A stretch of 64,000 nucleotides of DNA from Nitrospira sp. (lineage in GTDB: Bacteria; Nitrospirota; Nitrospiria; Nitrospirales; Nitrospiraceae), in the NCBI GenBank assembly GCA_018242685.1, contig JAFEBM010000020.1:44452-108451 (forward strand), read 5' to 3'. Made by a program: the position numbers and the translations under genes. Positions 1-9,906 of this stretch are shown here, one piece after another. The first letter of the stretch is position 1; each line of letters begins with the position of its first letter. Below the pieces are notes generated by a model, which was given only the letters and a program-made list of their open reading frames with translations, made no database searches and was not told the DNA's origin.

Positions 1-728
1 ATCACTTCGCTTGTGAGAGCGAGTGTTTGCGCCTTTCCAGGTTTCAACTCGAACGTAAACTCCCCTGGGGACCACCAGTCTTCCTTGAAATCCAGCCCGC
101 GCTGCTGTTCCAGAGGAAACTGCACATGCCGATACCAATCCGGTTCATGATAATAGGCTCCTGAGTGGAAGGCTCGGACGGTCGGCAGGCTATGGTAGGG
201 CCACCAGGTCACATACCCTTGGCTAATCATGGCCTCCGTCGAAAGATTTCCATTCTCGTGGTGTAGGGCGTGGTAGTCGCGACCGGTCAGCATCGGCCGC
301 ACTCGGAGAACCACATGCGCGTTCTCTGCGCCTGTTAACGTCCATCGGACGATGACAACGTCGCGACCCTGAATGCACAAGATTTCACGTTGAACCTCTT
401 GGCCTTTACAAGCGAATGTCCATGTCGGCCAGGGCATTGAAGAGAATGAGGTGCAATGAGCATATCCGTTAGGATGGACTGCTCCGGGATACAGGTTCGT
501 TGAAAACGAAAACCTGTCGCCGTCGATACTAAGCCACTCCTCCACGTGATTGGCCAGCACATACCGGTCGCTTGGTGGCCTGCGCGCCGTCAGCAAGAGC
601 GCATGGTACCGGCGCGTATTGGCGCCGGCAATCGTGCCCGAAGCAAACCCGCCGCGACCGTTCGTCTCCAACCATTCGAGGCTCAGTGCGCGATCAAGGT
701 TTTGGCAGTCTGCTTTCTTAACTTTCAT
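1..728 (-). CDS. Glycogen debranching enzyme, N-terminal part (cut by window edge)
   Basis: The minus-strand reading frame is open from an ATG at 728 to the window edge, about 242 codons, so the C-terminal catalytic part lies outside. The opening residues carry the GDE_N hallmark LEWLETNGRGGFASGT followed by ANTRRYHALL, as in bacterial amylo-alpha-1,6-glucosidases. These hydrolyse alpha-1,6 branch points of glycogen in the cytoplasm. A GGAAAGGG ribosome site lies just before the ATG. The gene starts 10 bases after the stop of the upstream glucosidase gene, so the two probably form an operon for alpha-glucan breakdown. Family assignment is firm for the N-terminal domain; exact specificity is inferred. 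Confidence 0.88.
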   Translation of the reverse strand, partial: MKVKKADCQNLDRALSLEWLETNGRGGFASGTIAGANTRRYHALLLTARRPPSDRYVLANHVEEWLSIDGDRFSFSTNLYPGAVHPNGYAHCTSFSSMPWPTWTFACKGQEVQREILCIQGRDVVIVRWTLTGAENAHVVLRVRPMLTGRDYHALHHENGNLSTEAMISQGYVTWWPYHSLPTVRAFHSGAYYHEPDWYRHVQFPLEQQRGLDFKEDWWSPGEFTFELKPGKAQTLALTSEV

Positions 729-737
729 CCCTTTCCA

Positions 738-3419
738 CTACTCCCCCGACTGCTGAATCAACTTGGCGACAAGGCCGGTCCATCCTGTCTGATGACTGGC
801 CCCGATACCCGCACCGTTATCACCATGAAAATACTCGTAGAAAAGAATCGTGTCTCGCCAGAAGTGATCTTCCTGGAATTTGCCCGCGTCGCCATAGACC
901 GGACGTCGGCCGGTTTTATCGCGGAGGAAAATATGAGTCAGCCGGCGGGACAGTTCGGAAGCCACCTCGTCCAAGGTGGCCAATCGACCTGATCGTACTG
1001 GATACTCCACCTTGTACTCATTACCAAGAAAGTAATGAAACTTCTGGAGCGACTCGATCAGGAGATAGTTGACCGGAAACCAGATGGGGCCTCGCCAATT
1101 CGAATTCCCTCCGAATAACCCCGTGCTTGATTCGGCAGGTTCATAGTCGACTCGATATTCTACTCCCATGGTGGACAGCACATAGGGGTGGTTCTTGTGG
1201 TAACGCGAAAGAGCGCGAATGCCGTAGGGGGAGAGAAATTCTTCCTCGTCGAGCATGTACCGCAACACCGACTTGAGTCGTGAGGGATTGACCAGAGACA
1301 AAAATCTCCGTACCCCTCCGTCATGTGAATGCGTCTCGACGTGAGCGCTGAAATCGGGTCGATTTTCAATGAACCACTGCATGCGGTGCTTGAACCGAGG
1401 AAGGCTATCAACCAACTCCGAGTCCAACGTTTCCACAGCGAAAAGCGGGATCAGTCCGACGAGAGACCGAACCTTGAGCGGATAGGTTTGTCCATCAGGA
1501 AGATGCAGCACGTCATAGAAGAAGCCGTCTTCCTTGTTCCAGAGCTCGATTTTTTCCCCGCCGATGTTGTTCATGGCTCGGCAGATGTAAACGAAGTGCT
1601 CAAAGAACTTGCTCGCCACATCTTCGTAGGCCCGATTATCACGGGCCAACTCGAGTGCGATCGAGAGCATATTCAGGCAATACATCCCCATCCAACTTGT
1701 CGCATCCGATTGTTCGATATGACCACCGGTCGGCAAGGGCGCGCTCCGATCAAAGACGCCGATGTTGTCGAGTCCCAAAAACCCACCTTGAAAGATGTTC
1801 TTGCCTTCGGCATCTTTTCGATTGACCCACCAGGTGAAATTCAAGAGCAGCTTATGGAACACTCGCTCGAGGAACACCCGATCACCGACTCCTTTTCGTT
1901 TTCTCTCGATCTTATAGACTCGCCATGCCGCCCAGGCATGAACCGGCGGGTTGACGTCGCCAAACGCCCACTCATATGCCGGAATCTGACCGTTCGGATG
2001 CATGTACCATTCTCTCAGCATCAGAATGAGCTGTTCTTTGGCGAAGGTTGAATCAACAAGCGCGAGCGGAATGCAATGGAATGCCAAGTCCCAAGCCGCA
2101 TACCAGGGATACTCCCATTTGTCCGGCATCGAGATCACGTCGGCATTGTAAAGATGAGTCCAGTCGGAGTTCCGTCCATGGAGACGCTCATGGGGAGGAT
2201 CCGGCATCCCCGGATCACCGACAAGCCAGCGTTTCAAATCATAATGGTAAAACTGTTTGCTCCACAGCAAACCAGCGAACGCCTGCCGTTGCACCAGCCT
2301 TGCATCTTCGGAGAGATCAGACGGAGCCAGTTCGTCATAAAATTCATCAGCTTCTTGAATGCGTTGCGCGAAGAGTTCATTGAACGCTTGCACTTCAAAT
2401 CCAGCCGGCTCTGTTGTATTGGTCAGACGCAGGCGGATGGTCTCCGATGCACCAGGAGGCAGAGACAGCTGATACTGGGCGGCAGCTTTTGAGCCGACCT
2501 TCTCAGGATTGATGGCGTCTGTTCGACCGTGGATGATGTAGTCATGAAAAGTATCTTTCACGTATTTGGCGCCATCTTGGTCACCGTAGAGTCGGCGCGT
2601 ATTCGTCTCATTTTCAGTAAAGAGCAGAGGCGGCTTCCCTTCACACCATAGGCGACGTTCACCATAATACTCGTGATCCAATTCAATCACGCTCATCGCA
2701 TCGGCAGCTTTCCCTTCGCGCATCCTTGGCCGACGGGCATCGATTCCCCACGACCACGTATTCCGAAACCAGAGAGTGGGTAACAACGTCAATTCCGCGC
2801 GATTCGGCCCTCGGTTCGTCACTTGAATCCGGATGAGCAGCTCCTCCGGCGTCGCCTTCGCATATTCGACCACGACATCGAAGTAGCGATTCTCATGAAA
2901 AACTCCGGTGTCGATCAGCTCGTATTCCGACTCTCGACGTCCGCGACGCCGGTTTTCCTCTATAAGCTTGGCATACGGAAACTCAGCTTGTGGATACTTA
3001 TAGAGATACTTCATGTACGAATGAGTCGGCGTTGAATCTAAATAAAAATAATAGTCTTTTACATCTTCCGCATGGTTCCCTTCATTTCCGGTCAAACCGA
3101 ATAGGCGCTCCTTCAGAATGGGATCGCGTCCATTCCAAAGAGCGACGGCAAAACAGATGTATTGGTGCCGATCTGAAATCCCCGCAAGCCCGTCTTCGTT
3201 CCACCGGTAGGCTTGCGAGCGGGCATGATCATGAGGAAAGGCTTCCCAAGCCGTGCCGTGAGGGCTATAGTCCTCACGCACCGTTCCCCAGGCGCGTTCG
3301 CTTAAGTAAGGTCCCCACCGCTTCCAATGTTGCTTACGAGCCGCATCTTCGACAAGCCGTTGCCGCTCAGCGTCTCGGGGAGTTTGAGAGCGAGAAGATG
3401 TCCGAACTATTTTCTCCAC
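738..3419 (-). CDS. GH63-type (MGH1 domain) glucosidase
   Basis: An 893-residue protein with no signal peptide. Family features include the [14 protein letters not shown] segment near residue 450, carrying the Asp expected to act in catalysis. Near the C-terminus are [16 protein letters not shown] and a terminal [19 protein letters not shown] signature. These mark the large bacterial glucosidases related to glycoside hydrolase family 63, which cleave alpha-glucosidic bonds. The start is a GTG at 3419 preceded by AGAGGT. The next gene downstream is a glycogen debranching enzyme 10 bases away, which suggests joint use on glycogen or a related alpha-glucan. The substrate itself is not shown by the sequence. 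Confidence 0.88.
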   Translation of the reverse strand: MEKIVRTSSRSQTPRDAERQRLVEDAARKQHWKRWGPYLSERAWGTVREDYSPHGTAWEAFPHDHARSQAYRWNEDGLAGISDRHQYICFAVALWNGRDPILKERLFGLTGNEGNHAEDVKDYYFYLDSTPTHSYMKYLYKYPQAEFPYAKLIEENRRRGRRESEYELIDTGVFHENRYFDVVVEYAKATPEELLIRIQVTNRGPNRAELTLLPTLWFRNTWSWGIDARRPRMREGKAADAMSVIELDHEYYGERRLWCEGKPPLLFTENETNTRRLYGDQDGAKYVKDTFHDYIIHGRTDAINPEKVGSKAAAQYQLSLPPGASETIRLRLTNTTEPAGFEVQAFNELFAQRIQEADEFYDELAPSDLSEDARLVQRQAFAGLLWSKQFYHYDLKRWLVGDPGMPDPPHERLHGRNSDWTHLYNADVISMPDKWEYPWYAAWDLAFHCIPLALVDSTFAKEQLILMLREWYMHPNGQIPAYEWAFGDVNPPVHAWAAWRVYKIERKRKGVGDRVFLERVFHKLLLNFTWWVNRKDAEGKNIFQGGFLGLDNIGVFDRSAPLPTGGHIEQSDATSWMGMYCLNMLSIALELARDNRAYEDVASKFFEHFVYICRAMNNIGGEKIELWNKEDGFFYDVLHLPDGQTYPLKVRSLVGLIPLFAVETLDSELVDSLPRFKHRMQWFIENRPDFSAHVETHSHDGGVRRFLSLVNPSRLKSVLRYMLDEEEFLSPYGIRALSRYHKNHPYVLSTMGVEYRVDYEPAESSTGLFGGNSNWRGPIWFPVNYLLIESLQKFHYFLGNEYKVEYPVRSGRLATLDEVASELSRRLTHIFLRDKTGRRPVYGDAGKFQEDHFWRDTILFYEYFHGDNGAGIGASHQTGWTGLVAKLIQQSGE

Positions 3420-3687
3420 TAGACCTCTTACCGCGCACGCGAGTGAAAAGCGGACTGGGGGTTACGATGCACCCAAATGAGGGCCAGAAGCAAGCCGGTG
3501 TTCGCTTGATGCAGCACTTGGACTCATTCCTCTTGCCCCTTAGTCGGTCTCTCGTATGTTTACCTGAAGAGCGTATTGATCGTAGTGGAGAAGAAAGCGG
3601 GAGCCCTATACTATCATTGATGGAGGAGAGAGGAGACGCTGAATATTATGGGGGGGGATTGCACTGAAAAAAACCGGAGTCGAATAC

Positions 3688-3873
3688 TTAGCTCCAGATC
3701 ACTCGTTCCTGATTCAACAGATACTCAATGACCTCGATGCTGTTCCGCATCTGGATCTGAGCCTGTTCAGACATAGGCAGCACGGCCCCAACCAACTTGC
3801 CGGACTCCATATCCATGAGCGAGGGGATGCCTTCACCCGACGGTTTTTCGAGCTCACTGCGAAAGCTAGCCAA
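3688..3873 (-). CDS. Small hypothetical protein, TTG start
   Basis: A 61-residue acidic protein of unknown function without membrane segments. The start is a TTG at 3873, supported by a near-perfect AGGAGGT at 3879-3885 five bases upstream, so translation is likely real despite the rare start codon. The middle part contains SLMDMESGKLVGAVLPM and the end is a short amphipathic helix. It stands alone between the glycosidase gene and the beta-helix gene. I recognise no family. Confidence 0.6.
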   Translation of the reverse strand: MASFRSELEKPSGEGIPSLMDMESGKLVGAVLPMSEQAQIQMRNSIEVIEYLLNQERVIWS

Positions 3874-4025
3874 GGGAGACCTCCTGGTTGAATCCTTCTC
3901 GGCGCGATGATGAGGTTACTTTAATTGAAGGAATTGACCGGAAGGATACGCGTTATACCGATAGCATACCATGCGCAGTACCTCGCATCATGGACATACT
4001 CTATCTCATTGTTTCAAATGAGTTA

Positions 4026-5066
4026 TTAGCGATTCTGTGCGGGGACCAAAAGAGGAGGAAGCGCTCCAAGATAACGAAACGCTCCGCGATTGAGTAATGT
4101 CGTATCCGGCTTCAGTCGGAAGTCGTCATGCTCGGCATCTACAAAGCGTGGATCAGCCGTCATATCCGACTCAGCCTGGAGTTCCGGCGCATGAATGTTG
4201 GGGGATCCAACTCTCATGTAACTCGTCGCATTGTTGAACAATGCGTTGTACGACATTTTGGTCTGACTTGAAGTTGCAATGAGAAAGCCGACTTTATTGA
4301 GACTCAGAATATTTCCCGATGCTTCAATCGTCGTCAAGCCCAGGAATGCCGCTCCACCACCATTCTTGACGAGGGTATTATTGATCAAGACTGCTTTTGC
4401 CTGGTCACTGATCACGACCGCCTCGAACAAATTTCCGGTGATGATATTGTGCTCAAGCCGAACCGAAGACTTGCCGGTCACATACACACCGTGGTCGTTA
4501 TCATGGATTAAATTTCCAATTAAAAGGACCTGAGAATCAGAAAAGTGTACGCCCGTCGTCTCACTTCCTCCGATCACACAGTCTTCGATACGAACATCTT
4601 CTACTTGTTGACCGAAGACCATTCCTTTCACATGAACCTGGCGCAGCGTGATGTGGTTTCCGTTGAAAATGCCGAGGGCATGCCCTCCATGCTCCTTGAT
4701 CGTAAGGCCGCTGATTTCGATATCTGTCGCGCCATACGGCCATTTGCCCACATGCAACACGCCGACCAGCTCGCTTCGTCCAAGTAGAGTCACCTTGTCC
4801 GCTCCCGCGCCTACGATCTTGATCTTCTCTTTGCTATGGACGGTAAGATCCTGAGCATAGGCCCCTGCCTTAATCAGAACCGTGTCTCCCTTCCAGGCAC
4901 TATCGACTGCCTCTTGAATCGAAGAGAAATCTCCCGAACCGTCGAGTGCGACGGTGATGGTTCTTGGCACAGGTGCTGTATTCTCAGCCTGGGCAACCGC
5001 GTACCCAGCGCTCATCAAACCGAGGAGCAGTGTCGTGAGAAAAATATGTTGCATGGAGAATTTCAT
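4026..5066 (-). CDS. Exported right-handed parallel beta-helix protein (NosD/pectinesterase-like)
   Basis: A 346-residue protein. Residues 1-26 form a signal peptide ending in YAVAQA. After it comes DGSGDFSSIQEAVDSAWKG, the typical opening of pectin lyase-fold proteins, then successive beta-helix rungs with Asn/Gly turns such as GNLIHDNDHGVYVTGKSS. The protein should be periplasmic or outside the cell. Proteins of this shape bind or cleave polysaccharides, or serve as NosD-like accessory factors. No catalytic set is evident, so the activity is open. The gene is divergent from coaE. Confidence 0.8.
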   Translation of the reverse strand: MKFSMQHIFLTTLLLGLMSAGYAVAQAENTAPVPRTITVALDGSGDFSSIQEAVDSAWKGDTVLIKAGAYAQDLTVHSKEKIKIVGAGADKVTLLGRSELVGVLHVGKWPYGATDIEISGLTIKEHGGHALGIFNGNHITLRQVHVKGMVFGQQVEDVRIEDCVIGGSETTGVHFSDSQVLLIGNLIHDNDHGVYVTGKSSVRLEHNIITGNLFEAVVISDQAKAVLINNTLVKNGGGAAFLGLTTIEASGNILSLNKVGFLIATSSQTKMSYNALFNNATSYMRVGSPNIHAPELQAESDMTADPRFVDAEHDDFRLKPDTTLLNRGAFRYLGALPPLLVPAQNR

Positions 5067-5135
5067 ACAAGCACAGAGCCAGGCTTGTCAATTGTGGTTC
5101 CTTGCAGGGCACGGCACATGATAAGCTCCGCCGCC

Positions 5136-5735
5136 ATGATTCTGGTTGGACTCACCGGAGGTGTCGCCACCGGGAAAAGTACCGTGGCGAAGATGTTCAA
5201 GAGCTGCGGTGCCGTTGTCATTGATGCCGACGAATTGGCACGAGAAGTCGTTCAGCCAGGCAAACCGGCTTGGCGTGACATCGTTCACCGATTTGGAAAG
5301 TCCGTCCTGGACTCCGACAGAACAATCAACCGACAGCAGCTTGGTCAGACCGTGTTTCGCGATCGGACGAAACTCCAACAACTCGAACGAATCATCCACC
5401 CCCGCGTTGCCGCAGAACAGAAACGACTCACAAGACAGGCCTCCGGAAAAAACCCGAACGCCGTGGTCATTTATGATGTTCCTTTGCTCTTCGAAGCCGG
5501 TATCGACAAACGAGTAGATAAGATCATCGTCGTCACAGCTGACCGGGAAACCCAAATCACGCGACTGAGAAAACGCAATACGTTATCGCGAACCGAGGCA
5601 CTCAGGCGAATTCGAAGTCAGATGCCGCTTACGATGAAACGACTTCGTGCGGACTACGTACTCGATGGAACGAAGCATCGACAAAGTCTTTCTAGGGACG
5701 TCAGCCGACTTTTTAAAGACTTTCGCTCCCTGTGA
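5136..5735 (+). CDS. coaE: Dephospho-CoA kinase
   Basis: A 199-residue enzyme that phosphorylates dephospho-CoA at the 3' hydroxyl, the last step of coenzyme A synthesis. The P-loop GGVATGKST lies at residues 7-15, followed by DADELAREVV and the YDVPLLFEAG segment typical of CoaE. The ATG at 5136 gives the usual family start and length; an in-frame ATG at 5118 is a possible alternative. No strong ribosome site precedes either. coaX, for an earlier step of the same pathway, is also in this window. Confidence 0.95.
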   Translation: MILVGLTGGVATGKSTVAKMFKSCGAVVIDADELAREVVQPGKPAWRDIVHRFGKSVLDSDRTINRQQLGQTVFRDRTKLQQLERIIHPRVAAEQKRLTRQASGKNPNAVVIYDVPLLFEAGIDKRVDKIIVVTADRETQITRLRKRNTLSRTEALRRIRSQMPLTMKRLRADYVLDGTKHRQSLSRDVSRLFKDFRSL

Positions 5736-5832
5736 CAGGCTGTTTGCTTTCCGGAGAATTCCCTCCATCTACCTCTTGCGATGAAGCCACAATAACGTCC
5801 TACCTTCTGTTTCCTTCGCTGTGATACAGTCA

Positions 5833-6762
5833 ATGGCTATGCATACCGTCGTTATTATTGGATCTGGTCCGGCCGGACTCACCGCAGCGATTTATGCAGC
5901 CCGTGCGAACCTCGCTCCTCTCCTCGTGGAAGGTTGGCAAGCAGGCGGCCAGCTCACGACGACCACGGAGGTCGAAAACTACCCTGGTTTCGCAAAAGGC
6001 ATTATGGGCCCGGAGCTCATGAAAGAAATGCGCTCTCAAGCAGAGCGGTTCGGAACGGTCTTCAAGACCGGAGACGTCACAGCTGTCGATCTCAAAACGC
6101 GGCCGTTTCAAGTCATTGTGGATGGTGAGGAAACCCTTGAAACCAAGACGTTGATCATCGCGACCGGCGCCTCTCCGATCACGCTCGGTCTCTCAAACGA
6201 AAAGCGCTTGTGGGGTCATGGTGTGTCGAGTTGCGCGACCTGCGATGGGTTTTTCTTTAAAGACAAAGAGCTCGTGGTCGTAGGCGGCGGAGACAGCGCG
6301 ATGGAAGAAGCGATATTTCTCACCAAGTTCGCCACCAAAGTGTCGATTATTCACCGTCGTGACAAGCTTCGGGCTTCCAAAATCATGCAAGACCGGGCCA
6401 TGAAAAATGAAAAAATTACCTTTGTCTGGAACAGCGTCGTCGAGGATGTTCTTGGACAGGATGTCGTGTCCGGTGTGCGCATCAGAAATGTGGTCACCGG
6501 GAAAGTCCTGGATTTGCCCTGTACCGGGTTCTTTCTGGCAATCGGCCACCGCCCAAACACCGCAATTTTTACCGACCAGCTGAAGATGAACGGCGAGGGC
6601 TACATCCTGACCAATCACGGAACAGCCACCAATGTCCCCGGCGTGTTTGCAGCCGGGGATGTGCAAGACTCCCATTATCGCCAAGCCATTACCGCGGCCG
6701 GTACCGGCTGCATGGCTGCGATCGACGCCGAACAGTTCTTAGAAGCTTCAAGTCAAAGTTGA
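5833..6762 (+). CDS. trxB: Thioredoxin-disulfide reductase
   Basis: About 309 residues. It is a flavoenzyme that reduces thioredoxin with NADPH in the cytoplasm. An FAD-binding GSGPAGLTAAIYAAR motif is at the start, the redox-active SSCATCDG is near residue 130, an NADPH-binding GGGDSAMEEA follows, and a C-terminal VFAAGDV closes the FAD site. Length and order match bacterial TrxB. The start could be the ATG at 5833, the ATG at 5839, or a GTG at 5821; no clear ribosome site decides. thiI follows after about 70 bases. Confidence 0.95.
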   Translation: MAMHTVVIIGSGPAGLTAAIYAARANLAPLLVEGWQAGGQLTTTTEVENYPGFAKGIMGPELMKEMRSQAERFGTVFKTGDVTAVDLKTRPFQVIVDGEETLETKTLIIATGASPITLGLSNEKRLWGHGVSSCATCDGFFFKDKELVVVGGGDSAMEEAIFLTKFATKVSIIHRRDKLRASKIMQDRAMKNEKITFVWNSVVEDVLGQDVVSGVRIRNVVTGKVLDLPCTGFFLAIGHRPNTAIFTDQLKMNGEGYILTNHGTATNVPGVFAAGDVQDSHYRQAITAAGTGCMAAIDAEQFLEASSQS

Positions 6763-6830
6763 GGCTAAGGCTGAGCGTTTACGGAAAGAAAAACCTTACA
6801 CCTTAACCTCGCCCTCAACCTATCTCCAGT

Positions 6831-8018
6831 ATGCGTTGTGTCATCGCCCATTACCACGAGCTCGCTCTTAAGGGAAACAATCGAGACTACTTCGAGCACT
6901 GCCTCATGAAGAACATTCGGACCGCTCTCAAGGATGTCGGAATTCGGCAGGTCGAGAACCTCCACAGTCGCATCCGCATCCGGTTTCCGCCCGAAACTCC
7001 TGCAGCGGTGGTTCAAGACCGGCTCAAGCGTGTATGTGGGATCACCAATTTTTTGCTGGGCCGTGTGGTCCCACTCCAATTGGCTCAGCCCAATCTGGAT
7101 GCGCTCACAACGGCCGTCCTCGAGGAGATTGAATCGCAGTCTTTCACCACGTTCAGGGTCACAGCCAGGCGGGCCGACAAGCGCCTGACGTTGACTTCGA
7201 TGGACATAGAAAGAGCGCTCGGTGCGGCGGTCTGCGACAGAACCGGAAAGAAAGTTAGTTTGAAGAATCCTGACTTGACCATTTATGTCGAACTCCTCTC
7301 GAAGGAAGCGTTTTGCTCGGTGGAAAAGATCGAAGGTCCCGGCGGCATGCCGGTCGGCGTCAGCGGAAAGATCGCCTGTCTGATTTCAGGAGGGATCGAC
7401 TCACCTGTAGCCGCCTATCGCATGATAAAGCGCGGCTGCCTTGCTTCGTTCATTCACTTTTCTGGACGTCCATTGGTCAGTCGGGCCTCGGAGGAAAAAG
7501 TTCACGAACTTGTACGGCACCTCACCACCTTCCAATATGATTCACGCCTCTATGTGATTCCTTTTGGGGAAATCCAGCGAGAGATCATCTTGAGCGCGCC
7601 GGCGCCGTTCCGCATCGTACTGTACAGGCGGATGATGATCCGGATCGCCCAGGAGTTGGCGAGAAAAGAGCAGTGTTGGGCGTTAGTGACTGGCGATAGC
7701 CTGGGTCAAGTGGCCTCCCAAACACCTCAGAATTTGTGTGTGATTGAAGAAGCAGCGGAACTGCCGATCCTCCGGCCGTTGATCGGCATGGACAAGCGCG
7801 AGATCATCGACGAAGCCAGACGTCTCGGCACTTACGAAACATCGATCGAGCCGGACCAGGACTGTTGCAAGCTATTTGTGCCTCCCCATCCGAGCACGAA
7901 AACTCGCCTTGACGACGTGCACAAAGTCGAACGCCTGATCGATGTCTCCACCTTGGTAAAACGAGGAGTGGAAAACGCGGAGTTGACCGAGTTGTCGTTC
8001 CCCCCTTCGACTACATAA
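6831..8018 (+). CDS. thiI: tRNA 4-thiouridine synthase ThiI
   Basis: A 395-residue enzyme that activates U8 of tRNA by adenylation so that sulfur can be added. It also contributes sulfur for the thiamine thiazole in many bacteria. A ferredoxin-like and THUMP region fills the first 170 residues, the PP-loop CLISGGIDSPVAAY follows, and the protein ends soon after DQDCCKLFVPPHP. The C-terminal rhodanese domain of the E. coli enzyme is absent, as in many bacteria that use another sulfur donor. A tRNA-Ser gene with T at position 8 lies about 150 bases downstream. Confidence 0.94.
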   Translation: MRCVIAHYHELALKGNNRDYFEHCLMKNIRTALKDVGIRQVENLHSRIRIRFPPETPAAVVQDRLKRVCGITNFLLGRVVPLQLAQPNLDALTTAVLEEIESQSFTTFRVTARRADKRLTLTSMDIERALGAAVCDRTGKKVSLKNPDLTIYVELLSKEAFCSVEKIEGPGGMPVGVSGKIACLISGGIDSPVAAYRMIKRGCLASFIHFSGRPLVSRASEEKVHELVRHLTTFQYDSRLYVIPFGEIQREIILSAPAPFRIVLYRRMMIRIAQELARKEQCWALVTGDSLGQVASQTPQNLCVIEEAAELPILRPLIGMDKREIIDEARRLGTYETSIEPDQDCCKLFVPPHPSTKTRLDDVHKVERLIDVSTLVKRGVENAELTELSFPPSTT

Positions 8019-8166
8019 CTCGCACAGGGTTTCTGTTGCAGACCAAGTCTCGTACAGTCACGTGAAGCCATTGCAAAACGGCATCGACCACGGTAAGCTC
8101 GCACACCCATCGAGCACGTTCTCCTCACCTGCTCGATACTCAAACCAGCCGACGATCTGTCATAAC

Positions 8167-8304
<138 letters not shown>

Positions 8305-8312
8305 AGATCTCG

Positions 8313-9839
8313 TCAGCTAACCTCTCTCGTTTTCTTCTCCAACACTCTCCGCAGTTCAACCATCGCTAATGTATCTCGTGCACAATAGCGTAACAGCGCC
8401 TCCCGTATGGAATCCCGTTCCACCCAATCGCTTTCGAGAAAGACCATCCGGTAGTACTCGGCTGCCGCCTGCCCACCCTCTTGAATCGTGAGGTCGCCAT
8501 ACCCAAGCGACGGCACCACGGCCGGTAACACAGACTTAATCGAATACGAACCATGAAAGGCGGGATGATAATAGTGACTTTTGATAACAGGGAGCAGATC
8601 CCATAACCGCTTCACAATCGCTTTGAACGCTGATTTATATTCCGGAAAGATATCGGCCAGCTGGCGAATGATCGTTTCTTCATAGGCTGAGTAGACCACA
8701 ATGCTGCCGGTTTCACCGAGCGATTCGAGGAGAGCCTCAGCCCAAGCCCGGCGAGGGTCCGATGCCTCACTGTGGAGAAACTCCTGGTGCGTGACCTCAC
8801 CGGATTCGAGTTCAATGTGATTGGACCACTGAACTGGAAGGGACTGATAGGGCCTCGTGGAGGGAAACCGCGGCAATGCCAACATGACGGTTTCCGCATC
8901 GAGATGGTGAATAGGATAGCTTACGGAACGAAGGATGTGATCCAACCTCGGCGAAACCCATTCGACGTTGTCTTTGACCTTTCGTTGTACATCCGACAGC
9001 TTTGTTTCATCCGGAATTTCGTCGATCGTCATGATGCCCTGTCGGACAAGCTGACCGACGATCTCTTTCTTGCCCGGCAGATGATAGATCCAGCGCTGCG
9101 GTTTTTCCTTCGTACAATGAGCCCAGAAGGGGCATTCGTAGGGAGCATGGCAATGCTGATCGGGCTCGATCACCGGAGCCTGCGGTTCCAACAACATGGC
9201 TTTCATCGCAGCCAATCGTTCCGGTACCAGCCCTCGACGCTCTGTTACAGCTTCCGATATATTTTCAATCGAAAAGAGCGCTTGCAGATCAACCTCCCCG
9301 CCTTGATAGAAATACCCCGTATCGATATGCATCAGACAGGTCGCATCAAGCCTCACTCCAGCCCCTTGTACGACGTGACTTTGTATGGCTAGATCATCAA
9401 GGTGAACATCTTTCACCCTGGTGGATGATTTCACCTCGATCAAACGCCAAAACGACGATCCTCCATCGCCATTCTGTACGCGCTCTAAAATATCGACGCG
9501 CACAACGACTCCTTCATGCTCGAATGCGGCTTCGAAGACGGCGGGAATCTCGGAATCTTGAAGCAAGGCGGCGGTCTCCGTGATCGCCGCCTCCCGCCGA
9601 CGAAATCCTGATTTGACCAGCACACCACCCCGAAAGCGTTGCTGCGCCAAGATCCCGATCTCGGTTCCCATGTCCAAGATCGCCTGCATCGACGCATCCG
9701 GCGGAGTCGCCAAGGCGGGTTGATGAATTTCCAGATAGAGCCGCTTGTGACATTGCAATCCCGAGAGAAATTTTGATTTCGATAGACGGGGTGGTGCGAA
9801 CGTCGTGGGAGATTCGTTGTGAACGTCGGCCATCGTCAT
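8313..9839 (-). CDS. DUF2779 / TM0106-type RecB-like Fe-S nuclease
   Basis: A 508-residue protein. The N-terminal LSKSKFLSGLQCHKRLYLE is typical of DUF2779/TM0106-family proteins. A RecB/Cas4-like nuclease core follows, with FWRLIEVKSS as the likely catalytic E-x-K strand. CHAPYECPFWAHC near residue 230 offers cysteines for an iron-sulfur cluster together with Cys30. The C-terminal part ends with RYCARDTLAMVELRRVL, like an RNase H-fold exonuclease end. A DNA-processing role is inferred from the fold; the cellular task is unknown. No CRISPR or recombination genes adjoin it. The start at 9839 has an AGGGA site. Confidence 0.8.
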   Translation of the reverse strand: MTMADVHNESPTTFAPPRLSKSKFLSGLQCHKRLYLEIHQPALATPPDASMQAILDMGTEIGILAQQRFRGGVLVKSGFRRREAAITETAALLQDSEIPAVFEAAFEHEGVVVRVDILERVQNGDGGSSFWRLIEVKSSTRVKDVHLDDLAIQSHVVQGAGVRLDATCLMHIDTGYFYQGGEVDLQALFSIENISEAVTERRGLVPERLAAMKAMLLEPQAPVIEPDQHCHAPYECPFWAHCTKEKPQRWIYHLPGKKEIVGQLVRQGIMTIDEIPDETKLSDVQRKVKDNVEWVSPRLDHILRSVSYPIHHLDAETVMLALPRFPSTRPYQSLPVQWSNHIELESGEVTHQEFLHSEASDPRRAWAEALLESLGETGSIVVYSAYEETIIRQLADIFPEYKSAFKAIVKRLWDLLPVIKSHYYHPAFHGSYSIKSVLPAVVPSLGYGDLTIQEGGQAAAEYYRMVFLESDWVERDSIREALLRYCARDTLAMVELRRVLEKKTREVS

Positions 9840-9906
9840 ACAATCCCTGACACCATCAACGATTTGTCACATGACGGAAGGAGGAACTCTGTTAGGATAG
9901 CGCCCC

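Noticed and set aside
5063..5091. TTGACA upstream of the beta-helix gene as a promoter
   Set aside because: At normal spacing the -10 region would fall on the start codon and reads GTATGA, a poor match.
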